Shown here: piece by piece, positions 31,305 through 36,854 of the stretch | How positions within the stretch are numbered: the stretch's first letter is position 1 | Layout of the letters: every line of letters begins with the position of its first letter | Translations under genes and position numbers: made by a program | The notes under the pieces: generated by a model | What the model was told of the DNA's origin: nothing | The model's input: the letters and a program-made list of their open reading frames with translations, nothing else | Database searches by the model: none | Source of the DNA: CALKCV01 sp964619285 | GTDB taxonomy: Bacteria > Cyanobacteriota > Cyanobacteriia > Cyanobacteriales > Microcoleaceae | Assembly (NCBI GenBank): GCA_964619285.1 | Contig: CAZUCT010000026.1 | Coordinates: forward strand, 1-36,854 | Length of the DNA stretch: 36,854 nt | Direction: 5' to 3'

Positions 31305-32696
31305 TTAAGTATTTCCTCCCTGATTAAAACGCTTATTGACGTATTTTTTAACAACAGGTTCGATGGTAAAAATTGCCTCGTCTGTTTGCGCCGATGGTTG
31401 GTCTATCAAACCTCTTTGTAATAGAGCGCTAAGAGATTTTCTGATTTCATTTGTTCCGCGTTCGGGGGACTTGAAATTATCAATCAATTTACTGGTTGAG
31501 TTGTTTTCTTCCCTAGCAGCTATCTGCCTCAATATCTCAGTATCTAAAGGTGACAAATAAATAAACTCTTTATCCAACAAAGCCACTAGATAATCGTCCA
31601 TAAATAAGGAGGAACCCTCCAGAAACTCCCCAATATTTCCGTTGTGGCAGTTGTTAATGGTTTTAGCCGCCATTTTCAGTGCGAGTGGGTGTGCTGCATA
31701 GCTCTCAATTAGTTGCCCTATGCCGCCTTTTGAACTGGGGAAACCGTTGTCTTCTAAAAGTTGTTTTGCCTCGTCTTTTTGCAAGCCTTTTAGCTGCATT
31801 TCCCGCACCTTGCCCCTGGGATTTGCTAACTCTCTAATTTCTAGTGGTGGAACTCTACCGGTAATTAACAAACAGCTTTTATGTCGTTGCTGCCCGATTT
31901 GCTTCAATAAATCGCCATAATTCTCATAGCCTTCTCGATAACTGCCAGAAGAATTGCCAGGGGATAAAATCTCTTCTACTTCATCCAAAACTAGCAAGCA
32001 ACGATGCTGTTTTAAACAATCCATTAATTGAGCGATTAGCTGAGTTTCGTTTTGAGCTAAAACCTCTTGTTGGTTATTAGATAACTGTTGAATTATGGGG
32101 ATAATAAGTTGGTCGATGGTTGGAGAATTAGCAAGCGATCGCCAAAACACCTTCTCAAAATTCTCCCCTATTTTTTCCGCCAGCATAACCGACAATGCCG
32201 TTTTACCAATACCGCTAATACCAAAAATAGCTACTAACTTGCATTTATCTTTAATAATCCATTTTTCTAATTTATTTAGTTCCTCATTCCGTCCGTAAAC
32301 GTCGATAAATTCTGGTGCCTCTCCCCAATCTATTGTTCCCCATTCAAGCTCTTGTGGGGGGTTAATATTTTCTGAGACTATGTTATTAGCCACTGGGGCA
32401 GTTTGAGATTGTTGGCGAGCTAATTCTTGCGACCTTTTTCCCAAGGCCGGTTCTAACACTAACTTGAGAGTCTTTTTACCAACTTTCTCTCCCACTAGCG
32501 TGCTTAATAGCTCCCATAATTTCGGGGCTACTATCGTCTTTACAGTTCTCATGCTATAGCCTGGAACCTCCATTTCACCATATTTTTTGTCGTTCCAAGC
32601 CTCACAAACAACCATTTTTTGCTGGGGGCTCAAGCGCTCGTTTCTCTGGGAATATACCCAGTCGTCCAATATCTTTACCATCTCTTCAGCGTCCAT
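31305..32696 (-). CDS. HTH/NB-ARC STAND ATPase lacking C-terminal sensor repeats
   Basis: The 463-residue protein starts with a helical HTH-like domain (2-85, ending PKLWELLSTLVGEKV) of the type found at the front of cyanobacterial NB-ARC and vWA-MoxR-associated proteins. The STAND ATPase follows: VYGRNEEL (133-140), Walker A GISGIGKT (159-166), Walker B LLVLDEVEE (234-242), the sensor LLITGR (276-281), a GLPL-like AAHPLAL (334-340) and a winged-helix region to about 455. It then stops; the WD40 or TPR array that normally senses the trigger is absent. The next genes supply a kinase and a TPR protein, so the modules seem split. The promoter region carries 9-bp iterons (32843-32869). Confidence 0.9.
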   Translation of the reverse strand: MDAEEMVKILDDWVYSQRNERLSPQQKMVVCEAWNDKKYGEMEVPGYSMRTVKTIVAPKLWELLSTLVGEKVGKKTLKLVLEPALGKRSQELARQQSQTAPVANNIVSENINPPQELEWGTIDWGEAPEFIDVYGRNEELNKLEKWIIKDKCKLVAIFGISGIGKTALSVMLAEKIGENFEKVFWRSLANSPTIDQLIIPIIQQLSNNQQEVLAQNETQLIAQLMDCLKQHRCLLVLDEVEEILSPGNSSGSYREGYENYGDLLKQIGQQRHKSCLLITGRVPPLEIRELANPRGKVREMQLKGLQKDEAKQLLEDNGFPSSKGGIGQLIESYAAHPLALKMAAKTINNCHNGNIGEFLEGSSLFMDDYLVALLDKEFIYLSPLDTEILRQIAAREENNSTSKLIDNFKSPERGTNEIRKSLSALLQRGLIDQPSAQTDEAIFTIEPVVKKYVNKRFNQGGNT

Positions 32697-32829
32697 GAAT
32701 TAATATTTTATGTATATATAATAAGCTAAATTTGGGGTTAAATCTGCGATCGCCATCTAACCCCTTTTTCTGATTTACTGAAAACGGCGGGCTTTCGGGC
32801 ATTTCAACCACCCCGGCGCTTACAAAACC

Positions 32830-32869
32830 ATTATATAGCAAATTTATGTACTTTATGAACTTTATGAAG
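32830..32869 (-). promoter_or_regulatory. Iteron-covered promoter of the STAND-kinase-TPR operon
   Basis: Three tandem 9-mers, TTTATGTAC (32843-32851), TTTATGAAC (32852-32860) and TTTATGAAG (32861-32869), lie just upstream (minus sense) of a perfect TATAAT (complement of 32830-32835). The position 17 nt above the -10 falls inside the second iteron and has no -35 consensus, so a protein binding the iterons probably activates or blocks this promoter. The leader to the ATG is about 130 nt. The stretch 32697-33062 otherwise holds a small hairpin at 32734-32764 (GGGGTTA/TAACCCC around a HIP1 site) and the terminator at 32964. Confidence 0.6.
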
Positions 32870-32963
32870 CGACAAGATTAGATTTTAGAAAAAGTGGCCT
32901 TGGCCCCGCAGCCCGAGTCAGTTGGCCCTCCTAATTCAGATTGGACTTTGGACAAAAAAAAGA

Positions 32964-32998
32964 GCGATCGCCCCAGTTAGTGTCAGTGGGGCGATCGC
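32964..32998 (-). terminator. Terminator with HIP1 arms for the gene at 33063
   Basis: GCGATCGCCCCA (32964-32975) pairs perfectly with TGGGGCGATCGC (32987-32998) across an 11-nt loop. On the minus strand the stem runs into CTC and then T8. It lies 65 nt past the stop codon of the upstream gene and separates it from the STAND operon promoter. Confidence 0.8.
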
Positions 32999-33062
32999 CT
33001 TATGCCAATTTTGCCGATTAAGAAAAGAGGAGGGAACAGATGGCCTTTAAAAATTAATTTTG

Positions 33063-33656
33063 TTATTTAAGACCTTTTCCGTTCGAGGGTTTATGTTTTT
33101 CCAAATCTCGTAATAATTTTAGCTTCATCAGGGCGTGATACCTAAGTCGGTTGTTTACCACTGCCGTCGTTAAATGGGTCGTGCAGTGGTTTGTAACGTA
33201 AATTAGCGTGTAAGGAGGAGCGAAGGTTTCCGAGCTAAGGTGCCATTCTTCTTCCTCCTCGTTCGAGGCGTAAAAAATGCTGCCTGGAGTATCGTTGTAG
33301 GAGCGTGCCAGCTTTCCCAGAATGTGCTGACAGTTGAAACTATCAACCGCCTTGTTAAAAGACCTTGACCCTTTTCCTTCAATTCCAAAACAAATGAAAG
33401 TCGAAAAAATTGCGTAGTTCGAGTCCCGTGGCGGTTCCAAACTGCGGACTTTATCAATGTAAATAACCGTATCACAGGGGCATATCTTATTTTGGTCAAT
33501 CTCTACCTCATCCAAAAACACGGTCAAATACTGACTCTCCTGATTTTGATCATCCTTCTTTTCGTAACACCGGAACTCATACCCTTCCGCCTTTAGCTCT
33601 GCCAATATTTGGCCCATAGGCTCTGGCACATCCGAAATAATTTCTATCTGACACAT
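33063..33656 (-). CDS. Hypothetical protein, second gene of the iteron-controlled small operon
   Basis: About 197 residues from the ATG at 33656 (MCQIEIISDV); a GTG at 33680 is possible. I recognise no domain. Visible features are an alternating hydrophobic, beta-rich middle (QYLTVFLDEVEID, CDTVIYIDKV), an acidic EEEEEW run near 143, several cysteines and a basic C-terminal helix (HALMKLKLLRDLEKHK). No signal peptide or membrane helix. It follows the 98-residue gene by 45 nt and has a strong terminator, so the two form an operon facing the STAND operon promoter. Confidence 0.7.
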   Translation of the reverse strand: MCQIEIISDVPEPMGQILAELKAEGYEFRCYEKKDDQNQESQYLTVFLDEVEIDQNKICPCDTVIYIDKVRSLEPPRDSNYAIFSTFICFGIEGKGSRSFNKAVDSFNCQHILGKLARSYNDTPGSIFYASNEEEEEWHLSSETFAPPYTLIYVTNHCTTHLTTAVVNNRLRYHALMKLKLLRDLEKHKPSNGKGLK

Positions 33657-33701
33657 GGCCCAACAGCAAACCTCCACCACTTAACCAAATCAACTGAAGG
33701 C

Positions 33702-33998
33702 CTATATCCTCAAGTCGGGCTCGAACTCATCTATTTCTTGAGAAGTGAACCGATAGCGATACCGCTTAACATTAGAAGGGAGAACGATCCGCACCCCCGA
33801 TGAAGCCTCTTGACAGTTATTAGGCTCGAACTCATCTATTTCTTCCGAGCTAAATTTGTAGCGCGGCCATTTTTTGGCCTTTCTCTCCACCTTGAGGCTT
33901 TGCTTCTGACGGCCAGCCCTCAAGTTGACCACCTTTTCTTCAGGGTTGCCTAACTCTGGAAAAAGTTCGGGTTGTGTTGGGATGGACGCGTTAAGCAT
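33702..33998 (-). CDS. Small protein with a duplicated RYxFxSxEIDEFEP motif
   Basis: The 98-residue protein begins MLNASIPTQPELFPELG. It contains two copies of a short motif, PRYKFSSEEIDEFEP (about 45-59) and YRYRFTSQEIDEFEP (about 80-94), separated by a variable linker. The basic-then-acidic pattern suggests two identical binding peptides for one partner (inference). GGAG with a 7-nt gap precedes the ATG at 33998. The promoter region carries two iteron clusters. The family is not recognised. Confidence 0.7.
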   Translation of the reverse strand: MLNASIPTQPELFPELGNPEEKVVNLRAGRQKQSLKVERKAKKWPRYKFSSEEIDEFEPNNCQEASSGVRIVLPSNVKRYRYRFTSQEIDEFEPDLRI

Positions 33999-34064
33999 TG
34001 AAGGACTCCGTTTAATTTGAATAGTTTTTTTTAGATGAATTGGCTATGCCAAGAGCCACAATTA

Positions 34065-34207
34065 TTTATGAACTTTATGAATTTTATGAATACAAAGCTT
34101 TAATAGTTAGTAATTCAATTCTAGCGTTAGGTAGCAAGAAACGTAAAGACCAAAAATTTATTAATTTTTTTAAAAAAACAAACATAAATTTTATGAACTT
34201 TATGAAG
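34065..34207 (-). promoter_or_regulatory. Two TTTATGAAN iteron clusters upstream of the small operon
   Basis: Cluster one has TTTATGAAC, TTTATGAAT and TTTATGAAT at 34065-34091, ending 67 nt from the ATG at 33998. Cluster two has TTTATGAAC and TTTATGAAG at 34190-34207, beside a very AT-rich tract (34156-34188). Both have the same orientation relative to the gene as those before the STAND operon. The gap 33999-34376 holds no gene that I can support. Confidence 0.6.
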
Positions 34208-34376
34208 TTAGCTTAAGCTAGGATTTCAATCGAAAAAAAATCACCCCTCGGTTGGTTACGGAGACCCGAACCAGAGGAGCGATCTAATGCTTTATTACAA
34301 CGTCTAATAAGTGACGGGAAATACCAGATTTCTTAACTTCGAGGAGCATCTGGGGAAGGTCACTATTTGTTTGAGG

Positions 34377-34829
34377 CTATATGTTTCTGATGAAACAAGG
34401 AATGCGACCTACAGGCAAAACGAGAACTTGGTCTGGGGTAGCGATCGCTTCACGGCTTTTATTTGTATCAGCGATCGTCTTTTCATTTTCCCGCTTTTTT
34501 TCTATATAATCCTCATCTTCTAAATTTATGGAAGTGTCGCTTAATATGGCGAGCTCCTCGAATAAATTTTCAAGAGTTTTGCCATTAACACCCCCTTTGC
34601 GTTTTAAGACCTTTTTGATAGTTTCAGCTTGAATGCTAAAACTACGTTCTAATTCTGAAAAATTAAGGTTATTGGTAGTTTTTTTCTTCTGCTGGCTAAT
34701 TTTAAGGTTATTGGTAGTTTTTTTCTTCTGTTGGTCGATTTTTTTGAAAAAACAAGTATCAGGCAACTTACCTACAGCCTCTTCGATTTTTCTCAGTCCT
34801 GTTTCCGTTAGATAACAACTTTGGGGCAT
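34377..34829 (-). CDS. Possible HTH-like regulatory protein with a 13-residue tandem duplication
   Basis: The 150-residue frame starts MPQSCYLTETGLRKIEEAVG with a good AAGGAA before the ATG at 34829. The centre holds a perfect-length tandem repeat, QQKKKTTNNLKIS then QQKKKTTNNLNFS (39-bp units at 34663-34701 and 34702-34740). The following SFSIQAETIKKVLKRKGGVNG and LENLFEELAIL resemble the helical DNA-binding-like domain that opens many cyanobacterial STAND and TPR proteins. This is a weak resemblance. It is first in the minus-strand block leading to the STAND operon and could regulate it. Confidence 0.6.
   Translation of the reverse strand: MPQSCYLTETGLRKIEEAVGKLPDTCFFKKIDQQKKKTTNNLKISQQKKKTTNNLNFSELERSFSIQAETIKKVLKRKGGVNGKTLENLFEELAILSDTSINLEDEDYIEKKRENEKTIADTNKSREAIATPDQVLVLPVGRIPCFIRNI
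34663..34740. repeat. 39-bp tandem duplication inside the HTH-like gene
   Basis: Two 39-nt copies (starting at 34663 and 34702) differ at three positions near their ends. Length is a multiple of three, so 13 residues are duplicated without frame loss. Confidence 0.9.
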
Positions 34830-35015
34830 AACAGAATTTCCTTTTCACAAAACTCAGCCTTAAAGATGCCGATAGCTGGGTTCTGCTCTATAGCTTTGAA
34901 AGCAAAACCAGCCTTTCGGGCAAAAGTAATCGTACTTTACCACTAAATATTTCACTTGGGATGTCAATAAATAAAATTCAGTATTTAGATTTTAGAATTG
35001 GGCCCACTTAACCGA

Positions 35016-35038
35016 AAATTGCCGATCATCGGCAATTT
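35016..35038. repeat. Perfect palindrome AAATTGCCGAT
   Basis: Eleven-bp arms (35016-35026 and 35028-35038) around a single C, in the gene-free stretch 34830-35186 between divergent genes. It could be an operator for either gene. Apart from this, the stretch shows no gene or RNA that I can support. Confidence 0.55.
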
Positions 35039-35186
35039 ATTGAACTAATCCGCTGAAAAGCTTGCTGGTATTTGCGTTCAAAGATTTTGATTTTTTTTTG
35101 CTCTTAGATACCGATCGTGGGCGTTTTCCACTGTCCAGTTTGAGAAGCTAGAAAATGTAAACAGAAAAACGCAGTGGGGGGCAGTG

Positions 35187-35432
35187 ATGTCTTTGAGCCA
35201 GCCAGAGAGTACGCCAGATTTTTGTTTCAATCACCAAAATCAGATGAGCGCAATATTAGCAATTGCCATCTCGTCGCTGTTGGCGATCGCCGCAGCCTTA
35301 GTTCATTGTCAGGATGCGCGATCGCAAACATATACCGATGGAAATTCGGCAGAAATCAAACAGCTCGTCAATAACAAAACATCCGAAGAAGCTTGCGATA
35401 TTAAAAATAGCAAGTATCCTTGCCCTCCATAG
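35187..35432 (+). CDS. Small exported or membrane protein
   Basis: 81 residues from the ATG at 35187, preceded by GGGGGG. A hydrophobic segment (ILAIAISSLLAIAAALVHC, about 23-41) follows a 20-residue polar lead. The remaining 40 residues are polar with two cysteines (EEACDIKNSKYPCPP) that could form a disulfide outside the cytoplasm. An internal ATG (MSAILAIAIS) would give a classical signal peptide and may be the real start. No family recognised. Confidence 0.5.
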   Translation: MSLSQPESTPDFCFNHQNQMSAILAIAISSLLAIAAALVHCQDARSQTYTDGNSAEIKQLVNNKTSEEACDIKNSKYPCPP

Positions 35433-35602
35433 CGAAAAGTTTTAGAACAGGGCGGTTCAATTGCATAACAACCGCCCAATCTCCCGAATAAAAATTAGAG
35501 TAGTGCGTCCCGTCGTCTAACTTTCCAATCTTTGAGGCGCGATCGCTCTTCTGAAAAAGCGATCGCCAACTCAAAAAACTTACTCCCACAGCAAAAGCAA
35601 CC

Positions 35603-36100
35603 ATGAAAAGAACCCTTATTTATCCCAACTACACCCAGGAGCTCCGCTGGCAACAGTTCAAAAATAAACTCAAACTGTTAGGAATAGCCGCAGCTCTCAT
35701 TGCCTGCATCCCCCTCCCACCTGCCATCCTCGCAGAACTCGAAAAGCAAGCCGTAACCCACGATTTCGGATACAAGTATCTCTACCTAGCCGACATCTTC
35801 TTATTTAACTGGCGGCTCTTCGAGGCTTGCCTCTTCTGGTTGCCCCCCGCAGGGAAAACCGGAGCTCATTGCCATCAGGAAGTTTTCAACCGTGGAAGGG
35901 TCGTCCGGGGCAGTATCATCGAGGAAAAATCCCGAGTTACCCGCAATGAAATCAAACCAGTGAGTCGGCGAAACATTCCTGCCGGTGGCTGGCTCAAAGG
36001 CAGTTTTAAAACTCCACCTTTCGCCATTCACGAGCTTATCAATGCCAGCGAACAAATTTCCGTTGCTCTCTCCCTTTACCTTCCTGGAAGAGATTACTAA
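35603..36100 (+). CDS. Cupin-like membrane-associated protein
   Basis: The 165-residue protein has a membrane segment (LLGIAAALIACIPLPPAIL, about 25-43). A beta-rich domain with cupin hallmarks follows: PPAGKTGAHCHQE gives His89-x-His91 and Glu93, and NIPAGG with IHELIN gives His143 and Asn147, the usual motif 1 and motif 2 ligands. The end (VALSLYLPGRDY) recalls cysteine-dioxygenase-type cupins. A metal-dependent oxygenase or sensor role is possible but unproven. A long antisense frame (35801-36196) overlaps it. I favour the plus strand because of the cupin pattern and the start at ATG 35603. Confidence 0.6.
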   Translation: MKRTLIYPNYTQELRWQQFKNKLKLLGIAAALIACIPLPPAILAELEKQAVTHDFGYKYLYLADIFLFNWRLFEACLFWLPPAGKTGAHCHQEVFNRGRVVRGSIIEEKSRVTRNEIKPVSRRNIPAGGWLKGSFKTPPFAIHELINASEQISVALSLYLPGRDY

Positions 36101-36176
36101 AGCTTCTGTCTTACAACCGCGAGCGATCGCTCCTAACAACAGCGATCGCTCCCCACCAACCACTCCCCAAAAAGCC

Positions 36177-36572
36177 ATGCCTAAAAAAACCCACAATTAT
36201 CAAGCCCTAGCTCAAACCTTAGTCTTTCGTCCGGCAGAAGCGATCGAGCTATTCCCCGCCGATGGTTCGCAACCCATCCTCTTTTATCCTCACGAAAAAG
36301 TGCAGCTCTCTCATCTTATCGCCAGATACAACTTAACTGCTACCAAAAAAATTTGTTTTCTGACTTTTCGATGTTGTCAAAATCTCGAAGAGATCTGTTG
36401 CTTTGTCGATGTGGAACAGTACGGCAACGTTCGCTTTATACGCGACAAATTAAAAATGAACCTAGTCGGCAGTTTCTGCTGGCAAAATCGCCTCTGGTGT
36501 TACTTCTCTCTAAAGCGAGAAGACTGCTTGCACCAGGGGCGATCGCTTTGGCAACTACTTTGTTTATCCTAA
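36177..36572 (+). CDS. Cys-rich hypothetical protein
   Basis: 131 residues from the ATG at 36177 (MPKKTHNYQALAQTL). It is beta-rich, with many cysteines in the second half (CFLTFRCCQNLEEICCFVD, then CLHQG) and a WCYFSLKRED segment. No signal peptide or domain is recognised. It lies about 75 nt after the cupin-like gene, the gap containing two HIP1 sites. Its last codons form part of the 29-bp repeat at 36557. Confidence 0.55.
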   Translation: MPKKTHNYQALAQTLVFRPAEAIELFPADGSQPILFYPHEKVQLSHLIARYNLTATKKICFLTFRCCQNLEEICCFVDVEQYGNVRFIRDKLKMNLVGSFCWQNRLWCYFSLKREDCLHQGRSLWQLLCLS

Positions 36573-36780
36573 AAGGAGGTATTTAGGGACTAGCAATTTA
36601 AGCTGTTATGCATTTAATTTTTTGTGGCAGCGAGCAGGGATGCTCGCACTACAAGGATTTGACAAAAAATCCTTTAAAATTTAGATGCTGAACAGCTTAA
36701 CAAGGCACCGATGTTGGGTTGCGTTTCGTGACACCCAACCTACAAAGAACCACTTTGTTTATCCTAAAAGGAGGTATTTA
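36557..36780. repeat. 29-bp direct duplication of a gene junction around a small insert
   Basis: The 29-nt segment beginning ACTTTGTTTATCCTAAAAGG is identical at 36557-36585 and 36752-36780. It spans the stop codon of the Cys-rich gene and a perfect AAAGGAGGT Shine-Dalgarno. The intervening sequence has inverted repeats (TAAGCTGTTATGCAT at 36599-36613 against 36685-36699, 13 of 15 matching) and a GTTGGGTTGCGTTTCGTGA hairpin at about 36715-36740. No gene lies inside. Confidence 0.8.
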
Positions 36781-36782
36781 CC

Positions 36783-36854
36783 ATGAAATGCAACGACCGT
36801 TTTTGCCCCTGGGTGAAACACTCCCAAGAGCGCGATCGCTATATGTGCTTAAAG
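36783..36854 (+). CDS. Partial gene at the window edge
   Basis: The ATG at 36783 is preceded by a perfect AAAGGAGGT with an ideal gap and reads MKCNDRFCPWVKHSQERDRY before running off the window. It has early cysteines (Cys3, Cys8) and many charged residues. Too short to assign. It probably followed the Cys-rich gene directly before the junction was duplicated. Confidence 0.6.
   Translation, partial: MKCNDRFCPWVKHSQERDRYMCLK

Noticed and set aside
34065..34207. Iterons next to an AT-rich tract as a plasmid-type replication origin
   Set aside because: No replication initiator gene or DnaA-box cluster is seen, and a matching iteron set overlaps a promoter, so regulation is the simpler reading.
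35401..35604. 67-codon minus-strand frame
   Set aside because: It has no ribosome-binding site or recognisable domain and overlaps the 3' end of the small exported protein gene.
35801..36196. 131-codon minus-strand frame
   Set aside because: It overlaps the plus-strand gene showing cupin motifs and lacks domain features; low certainty remains.
1..36854. tRNA, rRNA or riboswitch genes
   Set aside because: I scanned by eye for tRNA T-loop patterns and common riboswitch cores and found none I could support; a covariance-model search would be decisive.

Overview
The window is most likely chromosomal DNA of a filamentous, Oscillatoriales-like cyanobacterium. The octamer GCGATCGC (HIP1) is scattered through genes and spacers. 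Intergenic DNA is full of simple repeats (AATTGTTAATTGTTAA and CCCATTACC types) and of TTCGTAGTAATCGCTTTAGCGAT palindromic units. The gene content is also typical: RTX, pentapeptide-repeat, TPR, NB-ARC and Ser/Thr-kinase proteins, HicBA and VapBC toxin-antitoxin modules, and a ChlP-like reductase. The genus cannot be fixed from the sequence. A run of 100 Ns lies inside one repeat array.

Layout. 1-3.9 kb: a 1026-residue RTX calcium-binding protein (minus) built from three modules of exactly 275 residues, flanked on both sides by copies of one palindromic repeat family. 3.9-6.7 kb: a fusion of a sulfotransferase-like domain with a SPINDLY/OGT-like glycosyltransferase, carrying a small in-frame palindrome insertion. 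6.9-13.1 kb: a Fic-fold protein with a destroyed catalytic motif, a membrane chemoreceptor-like protein, a GH116 beta-glucosidase and a TPR protein. 13.2-15.9 kb: two near-identical retropepsin-like proteins around an orphan TacA-type antitoxin, then a DNA methyltransferase with an extra C-terminal domain. 15.9-18.8 kb: a phased 43/22-nt repeat array, an Rpn-like PD-(D/E)XK protein and an MscS channel with a cyclic-nucleotide-binding-like domain.

18.8-28 kb is mostly housekeeping: a thioredoxin-like protein, an agmatinase-family ureohydrolase, pyrH-frr, a geranylgeranyl-reductase-family flavoprotein, hicB-hicA, a decayed restriction-endonuclease-like pseudogene, two pentapeptide-repeat proteins and leuB. 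28-29.1 kb holds a collapsed vapBC-like module and a small two-gene operon of unknown function.

29.2-34.8 kb (all minus) is the most unusual part. A tight three-gene operon encodes an HTH/NB-ARC STAND ATPase without its own C-terminal sensor repeats, a Ser/Thr kinase with two C-terminal membrane helices, and a membrane-anchored TPR protein. Upstream lie three small unrecognised genes. Tandem 9-bp iterons (TTTATGAAN) sit in front of the STAND operon, where they cover the -35 position of a TATAAT promoter. They occur again in two clusters in front of the neighbouring small-gene operon. I infer one co-regulated system in which the sensor, switch and output modules usually fused in cyanobacterial STAND proteins are encoded separately.

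34.9-36.9 kb: a small exported protein, a cupin-like membrane protein, an unknown Cys-rich protein and the start of a gene cut by the window edge. A 29-bp ribosome-binding-site segment is duplicated around a roughly 170-bp insert there.
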